Positions 1 through 8,848 of a stretch of 64,000 nt of DNA are shown here, piece after piece. Below the pieces are notes generated by a model. That model was given only the letters and a program-made list of their open reading frames with translations. It had not been told where the DNA came from and ran no database searches. Source of the DNA: Nocardioides anomalus. Lineage in GTDB: Bacteria > Actinomycetota > Actinomycetes > Propionibacteriales > Nocardioidaceae. A program made the position numbers and the translations under genes. How positions within the stretch are numbered: the first letter of the stretch is position 1; every line of letters starts with the position of its first letter. The stretch spans positions 1,922,001-1,986,000 of the forward strand of contig NZ_CP049257.1 in the NCBI RefSeq assembly GCF_011046535.1. The letters are read 5' to 3'.

Positions 1-1001
1 TTGACGATGATCGAGCCGGGCAGGTTGCGCTCGGCCAGGCAGAACCACGGCCCGTTCGGCAGCGGGATGGTCGGCCCCCACCAGGCGTCGTCCATGAGGT
101 CGGTGGCCGCGCCCGCGGCGACGCCGGCCAGCAGCCCGCCGCCGGCGTTGAACTGCGACCCGGTGGTCCACTCGATCGACGTCGGGTGCGGCTGGTGCTG
201 CTCGCGCAGCGCGAGGTTCTTCTCGAAGCCGCCGCTGCCCAGGACCACCCCGTGCCGCGCGCGGACGGTGCGGCCGCCCGCCTCCACGCCGACGACCCTG
301 CCGTCCTCGAGCAGGAGCCCGGTCAGCTCGGTCTCGTAGTGGAGCGGCACACCGGCGTCGACGAGCCCCTGGCGCAGGCCGATGGCGATGGCGTTGCCCA
401 TGGCGTACATCCGCCGTCCGCGCAGCAGGCTGACCACCCGCTTGAGCAGCACCTTGGCCATGGTCGCCGGCCCGCGCCAGGTGCGCAGGCCGAGGCTGAT
501 CTTGCGGAAGTCGGCCTGGGTGACGATGAGGTTGGCCGGCGCCTTGGTGTACTGCGGGTGCAGGCGCTCCAGCTCGTCGCCGAGGAAGCGCGCGTCCAGC
601 GGCACCGGCTCGCACGAGCGCCCCTGGGCGCGGCCGCCGGGCGCCTCGGGGTGGTAGTCGGCGTAGTCCGGCACCCACGTGAACCGGACCGGGGTGTGGG
701 CGTGGATGAAGTCGAGGACCTCGGGACCGCGCTCGAGGTAGGTGTCGCGGCGGGTCTTGGGCACGTCGTCGCCGACGATGGCGTCGAGGTAGCGCTTGGC
801 CTGCTCCAGGTCGTCGGGGGAGACCTGGCCCGCGGCCCGGAGCGCGGCGTTCCCGGGCATCCAGACCCCGCCGCCACTGCGGGCGGTGGAGCCCCCGAAG
901 AAGGCGCTCTTCTCGAGCAGCACGACGTCCAGACCCTGCGCGGCGGCGGCCAGTGCGGCGCACATCCCGGCCGCTCCGGCGCCCACCACGACGACGTCCA
1001 C
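1..1001 (-). CDS. kstD: 3-ketosteroid delta1-dehydrogenase (3' end outside window)
   Basis: FAD-dependent flavoprotein of the fumarate reductase/KstD fold, expected to desaturate C1-C2 of 3-ketosteroids such as androstenedione, the step that primes ring B opening. The N-terminus has the dinucleotide-binding motif VVVVGAGAAG, then the KstD-type FGGSTARSGGG segment. The gene runs off the left edge of the window, so the C-terminal part is not seen. The longest uninterrupted frame begins at GTG 1001, immediately before the FAD motif and without a clear ribosome site. A better-placed ATG at 1050 is one base out of frame because of a run of six C (plus-strand G, 1038-1043). With five C the protein would start MSTPSSPSGARDLPAEVD. 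The gene is divergent from hsaE across a perfect KstR site. Identity is strong from family motifs and context; the start is uncertain. Confidence 0.85.
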   Translation of the reverse strand, partial: MDVVVVGAGAAGMCAALAAAAQGLDVVLLEKSAFFGGSTARSGGGVWMPGNAALRAAGQVSPDDLEQAKRYLDAIVGDDVPKTRRDTYLERGPEVLDFIHAHTPVRFTWVPDYADYHPEAPGGRAQGRSCEPVPLDARFLGDELERLHPQYTKAPANLIVTQADFRKISLGLRTWRGPATMAKVLLKRVVSLLRGRRMYAMGNAIAIGLRQGLVDAGVPLHYETELTGLLLEDGRVVGVEAGGRTVRARHGVVLGSGGFEKNLALREQHQPHPTSIEWTTGSQFNAGGGLLAGVAAGAATDLMDDAWWGPTIPLPNGPWFCLAERNLPGSIIV

Positions 1002-1060
1002 CTCGGCCGGCAGGTCCCTCGCGCCGGAGGGCGACGAGGGGGGTGCTCATGGCGCAAAAC

Positions 1061-1074
1061 TGTAACAGGTTCTA
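1061..1074. promoter_or_regulatory. KstR operator between kstD and hsaE
   Basis: The sequence TGTAACAGGTTCTA fits the KstR palindrome TNNAACNNGTTNNA at every fixed position. It lies 10 bp from both the ATG at 1050 (kstD side) and GTG 1085 (hsaE). TACAGT (1064-1059, minus) and TACTCT (1073-1078, plus) look like -10 boxes emerging from each arm, so a bound repressor would block both promoters. Confidence 0.85.
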
Positions 1075-1084
1075 CTCTGACCCG

Positions 1085-1879
1085 GTGACCTCCCCGGACG
1101 CCGTCGCGGCCGCCACCGCGCGCCTGGCGACCGCCCTGGAGAGCCGCGTCCCGTGCCCGCCGGTGCGCGACCTGATCGGCACCGACGACCTCCCCGCGGC
1201 GTACGCCGTGCAGCAGGGGCTGGTGCGCCGGCGCCTGGACGGCGGGGCCACCGTGGTGGGCCGCAAGATCGGCGCGACGTCGAAGGCGGTGCAGGACCAG
1301 CTCGGCGTCGACCAGCCGGACTTCGGCTACCTGCTCTCCGACATGGACGTCTCCGGGCAGTCGCCGATCTCCATGCGACCCCTGCTGCAGCCGCGGGTCG
1401 AGGGCGAGGTGGCCTTCCGGCTCGGCGCCGACCTCGACCTGGCCGAGCCCACCCTCGACGAGGTGCGGGCCGCGGTCGAGGTGGCGCTGCCGGCCCTGGA
1501 GATCGTGGACTCGCGCATCGAGGCGTGGGACATCACCTTCACCGACACGGTGGCCGACAACGCCTCGAGCGGGCTGTTCGTGGTCGGCACCGACGGCCGC
1601 TCCCTGGACGAGCTGTCGCCGGTCGACGTCACGATGTCGCTCACCGTCAACGGCGAGGAGCGGTCCTCGGGCACCGGCGCGGCCTGCCTCGGTGACCCGC
1701 TCGAGGCGCTGCGCTGGCTGGCCGTGCAGTGCCACCGCTTCGGCGACCCGCTGCGCGCCGGCCAGGTCGTGCTGTCCGGGGCGCTGGGGCCGTTCGTGCC
1801 GTTCTCGTCCGGCGACGAGGTCGTCGCCTCCATCAGCGGCTTCGCGCCGCTCGCCGTCAGCTTCGAGGAGCAGGGATGA
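1085..1879 (+). CDS. hsaE: 2-hydroxyhexa-2,4-dienoate hydratase
   Basis: 264-residue member of the 2-keto-4-pentenoate hydratase family. In steroid degradation it hydrates the 2-hydroxyhexadienoate released by HsaD to 4-hydroxy-2-oxohexanoate. Family signs are [12 protein letters not shown] near residue 60, EGEVAF around 100 and the acidic-residue pocket typical of these Mg-dependent enzymes. GTG 1085 was chosen because it lies 10 bp after the KstR operator and 6 nt after TACTCT, consistent with a leaderless transcript. An in-frame ATG at 1049 would put the operator inside the gene. The stop overlaps the hsaG start (ATGA). It heads the hsaE-hsaG-hsaF operon. Confidence 0.9.
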   Translation: MTSPDAVAAATARLATALESRVPCPPVRDLIGTDDLPAAYAVQQGLVRRRLDGGATVVGRKIGATSKAVQDQLGVDQPDFGYLLSDMDVSGQSPISMRPLLQPRVEGEVAFRLGADLDLAEPTLDEVRAAVEVALPALEIVDSRIEAWDITFTDTVADNASSGLFVVGTDGRSLDELSPVDVTMSLTVNGEERSSGTGAACLGDPLEALRWLAVQCHRFGDPLRAGQVVLSGALGPFVPFSSGDEVVASISGFAPLAVSFEEQG

Positions 1880-2772
1880 AGAGGACCGCCGCCATCGTCG
1901 GGCCGGGCAACATCGGCACCGACCTGATGTACAAGCTGCTGCGCTCCGAGGTCATCGAGCCGCGCTGGATGATCGGCGTGGACCCGACCTCCGAGGGGCT
2001 GAGGCTGGCGGCCGAGCAGGGCCTGGAGGCGTCGTACGAGGGCGTGGACTGGCTGCTCGAGCAGGACGAGCTGCCGGACCTGATCTTCGAGGCCACGTCG
2101 GCGTACGTCCACCGGGACTACGCCCCGCGCTACGAGGAGGCCGGCATCCGCGCGGTCGACCTCACCCCGGCCGCGGTCGGCCCGGCCGTCATCCCGCCCG
2201 TCAACGGGGACGAGCACCTGGGCGCGCTCAACGTCAACATGATCACCTGCGGCGGCCAGGCCACGATCCCCGTCGTCGCGGCGGTCTCGCGCGTCGCGCC
2301 GGTGTCGTACGCCGAGATCGTGGCCTCGGTCGCGTCGGTCTCCGCCGGCCCCGGGACGCGCGCCAACATCGACGAGTTCACCCGGACGACGGCCGCCGGC
2401 GTGGAGAGCATCGGCGGCGCCGAGCGGGGCAAGGCGATCATCATCCTCAACCCCGCCGACCCCCCGATGATCATGCGCGACACCATCTTCTGCGCGGTGC
2501 CGCCCGATGCCGACCGCGACGCCATCGTGGCCTCGGTCTTCGCCATGGAGCGGGCGGTCCAGGAGTACGTGCCCGGCTACCGGCTGCTCCAGGAGCCCCA
2601 GCTCGACGAGCCGTCCGCGGCCACCCAGGGGGCCCTCAAGGTCTCGGTGTTCGTGGAGGTGGAGGGCGCCGGCGACTACCTGCCGCCGTACTCCGGCAAC
2701 CTGGACATCATGACCGCCGCCGCGACGCGGGTCGGCGAGTCGATGGCCTCCACCACGGCGGCGAGCCGGTGA
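1876..2772 (+). CDS. hsaG: Acetaldehyde/propanal dehydrogenase (acylating)
   Basis: 298 residues, the usual length of the BphJ/HsaG family. It oxidises the propanal made by HsaF to propionyl-CoA using NAD and CoA, with aldehyde channelled within an HsaF-HsaG complex. Visible features are the N-terminal GPGNIGTD nucleotide-binding turn and the catalytic cysteine Cys125 in [12 protein letters not shown]. The start overlaps the hsaE stop by four bases, and the stop overlaps the hsaF start as GTGA, so the three genes are translationally coupled. A run of six C at 2460-2465 is in frame here, unlike the one at the start of kstD. Confidence 0.93.
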   Translation: MKRTAAIVGPGNIGTDLMYKLLRSEVIEPRWMIGVDPTSEGLRLAAEQGLEASYEGVDWLLEQDELPDLIFEATSAYVHRDYAPRYEEAGIRAVDLTPAAVGPAVIPPVNGDEHLGALNVNMITCGGQATIPVVAAVSRVAPVSYAEIVASVASVSAGPGTRANIDEFTRTTAAGVESIGGAERGKAIIILNPADPPMIMRDTIFCAVPPDADRDAIVASVFAMERAVQEYVPGYRLLQEPQLDEPSAATQGALKVSVFVEVEGAGDYLPPYSGNLDIMTAAATRVGESMASTTAASR

Positions 2773-3863
2773 GGCACGAGCGCGACGACCTCGCCCGCAC
2801 CTGGTCCGGCACCCACGGCACCGAGCCGTGGGGCGCGCTCGACCTGCGCCTGACCGACACCTGCCTGCGCGACGGCTCGCACCACAAGCGGCACCAGTTC
2901 ACCGCGCAGGAGTGCCACGACATCGTCGAGGCCCTCGACCTGGCCGGCGTACCCGTGATCGAGGTGACCCACGGCGACGGCCTCGGCGGCTCGTCGTTCA
3001 ACTACGGCTTCTCCAGGACCTGGGAGCAGGAGCTCATCAAGATCGCGGCCGAGACCGCGACGCGCGCCAAGATCGCCTTCCTCATGCTCCCCGGCGTCGG
3101 CACCAAGGACGACATCCGCGCCGCGCAGGACAACGGCGGCCAGATCTGCCGGATCGCCACGCACTGCACCGAGGCCGACGTCTCGGTCCAGCACTTCGGG
3201 CTCGCGCGCGAGCTCGGGCTGGAGACCGTCGGCTTCCTCATGATGAGCCACACCCAGCCGCCCGAGGTGCTGGCCCGGCAGGCGCGGGTCATGGTCGACG
3301 CGGGCTGCCAGTGCGTGTACGTCGTGGACTCGGCCGGCGCGCTCATCATGGAGCAGACCGCCGACCGTGTCGCCGCCCTGGTCGCGGAGATCGGCGACCA
3401 GGCCGACGTCGGCTTCCACGGCCACGAGAACCTCGGCCTCGGAGTCGCCAACACCATCATCGCCGCTCGCGCCGGCGCCACCCAGATCGACGGCAGCGTC
3501 CGCCGCTTCGGCGCCGGCGCCGGCAACACCCCGCTCGAGGCCTTCGTCGGCGTCTGCGACAAGCTCGGGTGGACCACCGGCGTGGACTTCCTGCGGGTCG
3601 TCGACGCCTCGGAGGACGTCATCAAGCCGGCCATGCCCGAGGAGTGCCAGCTGGACCGGATGACGCTGATGATGGGCTACGCCGGCGTCTACAGCTCCTT
3701 CCTCAAGCACGCCGGCAACGCCGCCGAGCGCTACGGCGTCAGCGGCGCCCAGATCCTGTTCGAGGCCGGCCGCCGCAAGCTCATCGGCGGCCAGGAGGAC
3801 CAGCTCATCGACATCGCGCTGATGCTCCGGGCCGAGGCCGACAAGGCGGCCGCGAACTCCTAG
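2769..3863 (+). CDS. hsaF: 4-hydroxy-2-oxohexanoate/valerate aldolase
   Basis: 364-residue class II metal-dependent aldolase of the DmpG/HMG-CoA lyase-like family. It cleaves 4-hydroxy-2-oxohexanoate to pyruvate and propanal. The metal ligands are recognisable: Asp35 in CLRDGSHH and His217/His219 in GFHGHENLG. The C-terminal segment after about residue 290 is the DmpG communication domain that contacts the dehydrogenase. The start GTG 2769 overlaps the hsaG stop. About 20 extra residues precede the usual family start, so a slightly later start is possible. Confidence 0.92.
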   Translation: MRHERDDLARTWSGTHGTEPWGALDLRLTDTCLRDGSHHKRHQFTAQECHDIVEALDLAGVPVIEVTHGDGLGGSSFNYGFSRTWEQELIKIAAETATRAKIAFLMLPGVGTKDDIRAAQDNGGQICRIATHCTEADVSVQHFGLARELGLETVGFLMMSHTQPPEVLARQARVMVDAGCQCVYVVDSAGALIMEQTADRVAALVAEIGDQADVGFHGHENLGLGVANTIIAARAGATQIDGSVRRFGAGAGNTPLEAFVGVCDKLGWTTGVDFLRVVDASEDVIKPAMPEECQLDRMTLMMGYAGVYSSFLKHAGNAAERYGVSGAQILFEAGRRKLIGGQEDQLIDIALMLRAEADKAAANS

Positions 3864-3913
3864 CGGGCCGGACCAGCGTGGTCGCAGTCGCTGCGGCAGC
3901 CCACACGGTGCGG

Positions 3914-3956
3914 GAGGCGCCGTGCCAGGTCAGGAGCCGGGAGGGCGCGGCGCCTC
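3914..3956. terminator. Possible bidirectional terminator hairpin
   Basis: GAGGCGCCG (3914-3922) pairs perfectly with CGGCGCCTC (3948-3956) around a 25-nt loop. It sits between the convergent ends of hsaF and the SnoaL-like gene, the expected place for a shared terminator. There is no U-run and the loop is long, so the call is tentative. Confidence 0.3.
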
Positions 3957-4341
3957 AGTAGAGCGGCTCGGGCACGGAGCCGTGGAAGTGCCGCAGCCGC
4001 CAGTCGGCCTCGCGGCCGGGCCGGCGCACGGCCAGCGCGCTGAGCCGGAACGGCTCACTGAGGGCGGCGCCGACGCCGGTGCGGCCGATGACCGTGAACA
4101 GCACCCGGTCGTCGGACTCCTCGAGCACGATGACGGTGTCCCACGACCAGACCGGGGTGTGCTCGGCGGCGAGCACACCGGCGGCGTACGTCTGGAGCTC
4201 GTCGACGCCGAGGTTGGTGGAGTTGGTGCCGAAGACGACGGGGTCGTCGCTGAAGACGGACACGAGCCGGTCGAGGTCGCGGTCGGTGACCGCCGCCTGG
4301 AGCTCCTGGAGCAGCGCGCGGGCCTCGTCCTCGGCGGTCAC
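3955..4341 (-). CDS. SnoaL/NTF2-like protein of unknown substrate
   Basis: 128 residues, the size of a single cone-shaped NTF2-like domain such as SnoaL, ketosteroid isomerase-like and DUF4440 proteins. The N-terminal helix segment (about residues 1-25), the segment VSVFSDDPVVFGT and the closing WRLRHFHGS strand are typical. Such folds serve as isomerases, hydratases or binding proteins, and no catalytic set can be assigned here. GTG 4341 is used; GTG 4356, five codons earlier, is an alternative. The gene is convergent with hsaF and divergent from the DinB gene, with no KstR site, so a role in steroid degradation is only possible. Confidence 0.7.
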   Translation of the reverse strand: MTAEDEARALLQELQAAVTDRDLDRLVSVFSDDPVVFGTNSTNLGVDELQTYAAGVLAAEHTPVWSWDTVIVLEESDDRVLFTVIGRTGVGAALSEPFRLSALAVRRPGREADWRLRHFHGSVPEPLY

Positions 4342-4422
4342 GGGGAGGATCGTCACACACCGGGTGGCGGATGCGACGCAATGCGGTGGCGCCTGTCGGT
4401 GGTGGTTGGCAGGGTCGCGGTC

Positions 4423-4998
4423 ATGGACGATCCCAAGGCGACCCTGATCGAGTACCTCCAGTCCGCGCGCGACGCCGTGGTGTGGAAGGTCGAGGGCCTC
4501 AGCGAGCACGACGCCCGCCGGCCCCTCACGCCGACCGGCACCAACCTGCTCGGTCTGGTCAAGCACCTCGCCAGCGTCGAGCTCGGCTACTTCGGCGACA
4601 CCTTCGGGCGGCCCAGCGGCATCGCGCTGCCCTGGCACGACGACGACGCCGACCCCAACGACGACCTGTTCCTCACCGCCGGGGAGAGCCGGGAGTGGGC
4701 GCTCGACCTCTACCGCACGGCCTGGGCGCACGCCGCGGTCACCTTCGAGCAGTGCGACCTCGACACCGTCGGCCACGTGCCGTGGTGGCCCGAGGGTGAC
4801 GACGAGGTGACGCTGCACCGGATCCTGGTGCACATGGCCACCGAGACGCACCGGCACGCGGGTCACGCCGACATCGTGCGCGAGCTGGTCGACGGCGCCG
4901 CCGGACGGAACGCGAGCGACCCCAACATGGACGACGGCTACGACTGGCCGGCCCACGTCGCGAAGGTGGAGCGGGAGGCCCGCGCCGCAGAGGGCTGA
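4423..4998 (+). CDS. DinB-family (DUF664-type) protein
   Basis: 191-residue four-helix-bundle protein of the DinB/YfiT type. The three metal-binding histidines of the family are visible in LVKHLASVE near residue 45 and in HMATETHRHAGH in the last third. In actinobacteria such proteins are often thiol-dependent (mycothiol) transferases or of unknown role. The start ATG 4423 lies 7 nt after CAGGGT (4410-4415), a possible -10 box, which suggests a leaderless mRNA. It sits alone between the two hsa operons. Confidence 0.75.
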   Translation: MDDPKATLIEYLQSARDAVVWKVEGLSEHDARRPLTPTGTNLLGLVKHLASVELGYFGDTFGRPSGIALPWHDDDADPNDDLFLTAGESREWALDLYRTAWAHAAVTFEQCDLDTVGHVPWWPEGDDEVTLHRILVHMATETHRHAGHADIVRELVDGAAGRNASDPNMDDGYDWPAHVAKVEREARAAEG

Positions 4999-5029
4999 CC
5001 GGGGCCGGGGCCCGCTCTCGACCACGTAC

Positions 5030-5043
5030 TAGAACGTGTTCTA
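5030..5043. promoter_or_regulatory. KstR operator upstream of hsaADCB
   Basis: TAGAACGTGTTCTA is a perfect 14-bp palindrome and a full match to TNNAACNNGTTNNA. TAGTAT (5042-5047) overlaps its right arm and looks like a -10 box. The hsaA start follows 33 bp later, after a GGAGG ribosome site. Confidence 0.88.
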
Positions 5044-5076
5044 GTATGGAGGGGCACCAACACGGAGGAGAGAGCG

Positions 5077-6255
5077 ATGTCCCAGGCTGCGACTCAGTCA
5101 GTGCTCGACGGGGTCCGAGACCTGCTCCCGACCTTCCGCGACCGGGCCGACGAGGCCGAGCGGCTGCGGGTCGTCCCGGAGTCGTCGGTCAAGGAACTGG
5201 AGGAGACCGGGTTCTTCCGGCTGCTCCAGCCGCGGCGCTTCGACGGGCTGGAGGCGGACCCGGTCGACTTCTACACCGCGGTCCGGGACGTCGCGAGCGC
5301 GTGCGGCTCGACCGGCTGGGTCTCCAGCGTGGTCGGGGTGCACCCGTGGCAGGTGGCGCTGTTCGCCGACGAGGCGCAGCAGGCGGTGTGGGGCGAGGAC
5401 ACCGCGACCCGGCTGAGCTCGTCGTACGCCCCGACCGGCAAGGCCACCGTGACCGACGGCGGCTACCGGCTGTCGGGCAAGTGGAGCTTCAGCTCCGGCT
5501 GCGACCACTGCCAGTGGGTGCTGCTGGGCGGGCTGGTCTTCAACGAGGACGGCAACGTCGTCGACTTCAAGACCTTCATGCTGCCGCGCAAGGACTACGC
5601 GATCCTCGACGTCTGGCACATGGTCGGGCTCTCCGGCACCGGCTCCAACGACATCCTGGTCGAGGACGTGTTCGTGCCCGAGGCGTTCACCCTCAGCATG
5701 GGCGAGACCGGCCAGTGCCGGGGCCCGGGTCAGGCGCAGAACCCCTCCGACCTCTACAAGCTGCCGTTCCACTCGATCTTCACCGGCACCATCACCACCC
5801 CGATCATCGGCATCGCCATGGGCGCCTACGACGACCACGTGGCCATGCAGCAGCAGCGCACGCGCGCGGCGTACCTCGGGGAGAAGGCGTCGCTCGACCC
5901 GTTCTCGGCGGTCCGGATCGCCAGGGCGAGCAGCGAGATCGACGCGGCCTGGGCGCTGCTGGTCAACAACATCCGCGAGGAGCAGGAGTACGTCGCCAAG
6001 GGCGAGCGGATCCCCCTCAAGACGCGGCTCAAGGTCCGCCGCGACCAGGTCATCGGCTCCCAGCGCGCGATCGACGCGATCGACTCCCTCTTCGAGGCCT
6101 CGGGCGGTCGGGCGCTGGCCGAGGGCACCCCGCTGCAGCGGGCCTGGCGCGACGCGCACGCCGGTCGGGTGCACGCGGCCAACGACCCCGAGCGCGCGCT
6201 GCAGATGTACGGCGCCCACGAGTTCGGCCACAAGATCGACCCGGGGATGTACTGA
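5077..6255 (+). CDS. hsaA: 3-HSA 4-monooxygenase, oxygenase component
   Basis: 392-residue flavin-dependent monooxygenase of the acyl-CoA-dehydrogenase-like group D. It hydroxylates 3-HSA, the phenolic secosteroid, to the catechol 3,4-DHSA, with FMNH2 supplied by HsaB. The sequence has the family's flavin-side segments (GSTGWVSSV around residue 80, SGKWSFSSGC around 140) and ends in EFGHKIDPGMY, typical of HsaA. ATG 5077 is preceded by GGAGGAG. It is the first gene of the hsaA-D-C-B operon behind a perfect KstR site. Confidence 0.94.
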   Translation: MSQAATQSVLDGVRDLLPTFRDRADEAERLRVVPESSVKELEETGFFRLLQPRRFDGLEADPVDFYTAVRDVASACGSTGWVSSVVGVHPWQVALFADEAQQAVWGEDTATRLSSSYAPTGKATVTDGGYRLSGKWSFSSGCDHCQWVLLGGLVFNEDGNVVDFKTFMLPRKDYAILDVWHMVGLSGTGSNDILVEDVFVPEAFTLSMGETGQCRGPGQAQNPSDLYKLPFHSIFTGTITTPIIGIAMGAYDDHVAMQQQRTRAAYLGEKASLDPFSAVRIARASSEIDAAWALLVNNIREEQEYVAKGERIPLKTRLKVRRDQVIGSQRAIDAIDSLFEASGGRALAEGTPLQRAWRDAHAGRVHAANDPERALQMYGAHEFGHKIDPGMY

Positions 6256-6256
6256 G

Positions 6257-7132
6257 GTGGAGGAGCCCCTCCGGCAGCACAGCGCGAAGGCGGGCGACCT
6301 CACGCTCGCCTACTACGACGAGGGCGCGTCCCGCCCCGAGGTCGGCGCGGGGCTGCCGCTGGTGCTGCTGCACGGCGGCGGCCCGGGGGCGTCGTCCAGG
6401 TCGAACTTCGAGCCGGCCATCCCGCGCTTCGCCACGTCGTTCCGCACCCTCGCCGTGGACATGCCGGGCTTCGGGGGCTCGGACAAGCCGTCGGTGGTCG
6501 GCAACTACTTCCGCTTCGCCGCCGACCACGTCGTGCGGCTGCTCGATGAGCTCGGCATCGAGAGGGTCCACCTGCTCGGCAACAGCCTGGGCGGCGGCAC
6601 CGCCACCCGCCTCACCCTCGAGCACCCCGACCGCGTCGGCCGGCTGGTGCTCATGGGGCCGGGCGGGCTGTCGTACAACCTCTTCCACGCCGACCCCACC
6701 GAGGGCGTGCGCCGACTCACCGAGTTCAACCTCGAGCCCTCGCGTGAGGCGCTCCGCGCGTTCATCTCCACCATGGTCGTCGACCAGAGGCTGGTGACCG
6801 ACGAGCTCGTGGAGATGCGCTACGCCGACGCCACCGCGCCCGGCGCGCGCGAGGCGATGGTCTCGATGGGCATGTCGTTCTTCGACCCGGCCACCGCCGA
6901 GGACGGGATGCTCTGGCGCGAGGCGCACCGGATCAAGCACCACACCCTGCTCACCTGGGGCCGCGAGGACCGGGTCAACCCGCTCGACGGCGCGCTGGTC
7001 GCGCTCAAGTCGATCAAGCGGGCCCGGCTGCACGTGTTCCCCAACTGCGGGCACTGGGCGCAGATCGAGGCGGCCGAGGAGTTCGCCGAGGTGACCACGG
7101 CGTTCCTGGCCGCGCACCGGGAGCGGTCATGA
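6257..7132 (+). CDS. hsaD: 4,9-DSHA hydrolase (meta-cleavage product hydrolase)
   Basis: 291-residue alpha/beta hydrolase that cleaves the C-C bond of the HsaC product 4,9-DSHA, giving HIP (rings C/D) and 2-hydroxyhexadienoate. The catalytic triad is Ser110 in GNSLGGG, Asp238 in GREDRVNP and His266 in NCGHWAQ, close to the S114/D241/H269 triad known for the mycobacterial enzyme. The oxyanion-hole motif LHGGGPGA is at about residues 38-45. GTG 6257 starts one base after the hsaA stop, and the gene ends in an ATGA overlap with hsaC. Confidence 0.94.
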   Translation: MEEPLRQHSAKAGDLTLAYYDEGASRPEVGAGLPLVLLHGGGPGASSRSNFEPAIPRFATSFRTLAVDMPGFGGSDKPSVVGNYFRFAADHVVRLLDELGIERVHLLGNSLGGGTATRLTLEHPDRVGRLVLMGPGGLSYNLFHADPTEGVRRLTEFNLEPSREALRAFISTMVVDQRLVTDELVEMRYADATAPGAREAMVSMGMSFFDPATAEDGMLWREAHRIKHHTLLTWGREDRVNPLDGALVALKSIKRARLHVFPNCGHWAQIEAAEEFAEVTTAFLAAHRERS

Positions 7133-8025
7133 TCGACATCAAGTCCATGGGCTACGTCCGCGTGGCGTCGACCGACCTCGAGCAGTGGGAGCTGTTCGCG
7201 GGCAAGGTGCTCGGCCTGGCCCGCGGGCGCGGGCCGTCGCCGGACCACCAGTACTGGCGCATCGACGAGGTCTCCTCCCGGTTGGTCGTCTTCCCCTCCG
7301 ACGTCGACCAGCTCGACTGCGTCGGCTGGGAGCTGGCCGACCACGCCGCGCTCCAGGAGGCGCGCGAGCACCTCGAGAAGGCGGGGATCGCGGTCGAGGA
7401 GGGCACCCGCGAGGAGCTCGACGAGCGCCGGGTCCAGGAGCTCCTGCGGTTCCGCGACCCCTTCGACAACGTCTTCGAGCTGTTCCACGGCATCACCTAC
7501 GAGGCCCGGCCCGTCGTGACGCCGTACGCCGCCCGCTTCGTCACCGGCGACCAGGGCATGGGCCACGTCGTGCTGCCGGTGACCGACGACGTGGAGGCGC
7601 TGCGGTTCTACCGCGACGACCTCGGCTTCCGGCTGCGCGACTCGATGTCGATGCCGGGGGAGTTCGTGGGCAAGGAGCCCGGCACCAAGGTCTGGCTGCG
7701 CTTCCTCGGCGTGAACCCGCGCCACCACTCGCTGGCGTTCCTGCCGATGCCCAACCCGGCCAAGTGCGTCCACATCATGCTGGAGGTCTCCGCGCTCGAC
7801 GACGTGGGTCGCGCGCTGGAGCGGGTCCGCAAGCACCAGGTGCCGCTCTCGGCCACGCTCGGGCGGCACATGAACGACGAGATGGTCTCGTTCTACGTGA
7901 AGTCCCCGGCCGGCTTCGACGTCGAGTTCGGCACCGACGGCCTCACCGTGGACGACCGGCAGTGGGTCGCCCGCGAGTCGACCGCCGTCTCCTACTGGGG
8001 TCACGACTTCGGCGGCGGGTCGTAG
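7129..8025 (+). CDS. hsaC: 3,4-DHSA extradiol dioxygenase
   Basis: 298-residue two-domain type I extradiol dioxygenase that opens ring A of the catechol 3,4-DHSA between C4 and C5. The Fe(II) ligands are His146 (GMGHVVLP), His215 (KCVHIMLE) and Glu266 (FDVEFGTD), the positions expected from mycobacterial HsaC. The N-terminal domain (1-135) is the non-catalytic vicinal oxygen chelate repeat. It is translationally coupled to hsaD, and the reductase gene follows 9 bp later. Confidence 0.95.
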   Translation: MIDIKSMGYVRVASTDLEQWELFAGKVLGLARGRGPSPDHQYWRIDEVSSRLVVFPSDVDQLDCVGWELADHAALQEAREHLEKAGIAVEEGTREELDERRVQELLRFRDPFDNVFELFHGITYEARPVVTPYAARFVTGDQGMGHVVLPVTDDVEALRFYRDDLGFRLRDSMSMPGEFVGKEPGTKVWLRFLGVNPRHHSLAFLPMPNPAKCVHIMLEVSALDDVGRALERVRKHQVPLSATLGRHMNDEMVSFYVKSPAGFDVEFGTDGLTVDDRQWVARESTAVSYWGHDFGGGS

Positions 8026-8033
8026 GACCTACC

Positions 8034-8714
8034 GTGGGCACCGTGAGCGATCGGCACCGCGTCCCGCACGGTGAGGTCCCCGAGGGGATGCGGCCGGACG
8101 CCCGCGAGACCTGGCCGAGCCACGACCTCATCGAGTCCTGGCTGGGCGATGCGATGTACGACGTGCAGCTGCGCGCCGGCGAGGACGTGCTCGTCGAGGC
8201 GGACGACCCCGAGGCCGTCGCCGCCGCCCGCCGCTTCCGCGACGTGCTCGGCCGCTTCGCCTCCGGCGTCACCGTCGTCACCTCCATCTCCGGCGGCGCC
8301 CCGGTCGGCCTGACCTGCCAGTCGTTCTCGAGCGTCTCGCTCAACCCGCCGCTGGTCCTGTTCATCCCGGCCAAGACGTCCCGCGCGTGGCCGGCCATCC
8401 AGCGCTCGGGCCAGTTCTGCGTCAACTTCCTCGCCGCCGACCAGTCCTGGCTCTCCAACCAGATGGCCTCCAAGGGCGCCGACAAGTTCGCCGGCGTCAC
8501 CTGGACCCCCGCGCCCGGCACCGGCTCCCCGCTCATCCAGGACACGCTCGCCTACGTCGACTGCCGCATCCACCAGGTCATCGAGGCCGGCGACCACCAC
8601 ATCGTCATCGGCCGCGTCCTCGACCTCGGCCTTCCCGCCGACGACAGCGGCATCGACTGGCCGCTGTTGTTCTACCGGGGCCAGTACGCCACCACCGACG
8701 CCGAGAACGCCTGA
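8034..8714 (+). CDS. hsaB: Flavin reductase component of 3-HSA hydroxylase
   Basis: 226-residue protein whose residues 65-220 are a flavin reductase-like (FMN-binding split barrel) domain. It supplies reduced FMN to HsaA. The typical FASGVTVVTS and GLTCQSFSSVSLNPPLVLF segments are present. GTG 8034 is preferred because AGGA (8023-8026) precedes it at normal spacing; GTG 8043 is the alternative. The 58-or-so residues before the domain are extra compared with mycobacterial HsaB, while the usual C-terminal tail is missing. Last gene of the hsaADCB operon. Confidence 0.9.
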   Translation: MGTVSDRHRVPHGEVPEGMRPDARETWPSHDLIESWLGDAMYDVQLRAGEDVLVEADDPEAVAAARRFRDVLGRFASGVTVVTSISGGAPVGLTCQSFSSVSLNPPLVLFIPAKTSRAWPAIQRSGQFCVNFLAADQSWLSNQMASKGADKFAGVTWTPAPGTGSPLIQDTLAYVDCRIHQVIEAGDHHIVIGRVLDLGLPADDSGIDWPLLFYRGQYATTDAENA

Positions 8715-8848
8715 CGGCGTCGCCGCCGCCGGCCCTGCCGTCCTGGCCCGACGACGACGTGGTGGTCGCCCGGCTCGGCGCGGGTCCGGCGGCACGCGCT
8801 CGCTCACGGCGGACCAGGGCCTGACCTGGGCAGCGCCGCGGGGTGTCC

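Noticed and set aside
1049..1084. Upstream ATG 1049 for hsaE
   Set aside because: It would place the perfect KstR operator inside the coding sequence; GTG 1085 fits the leaderless pattern.
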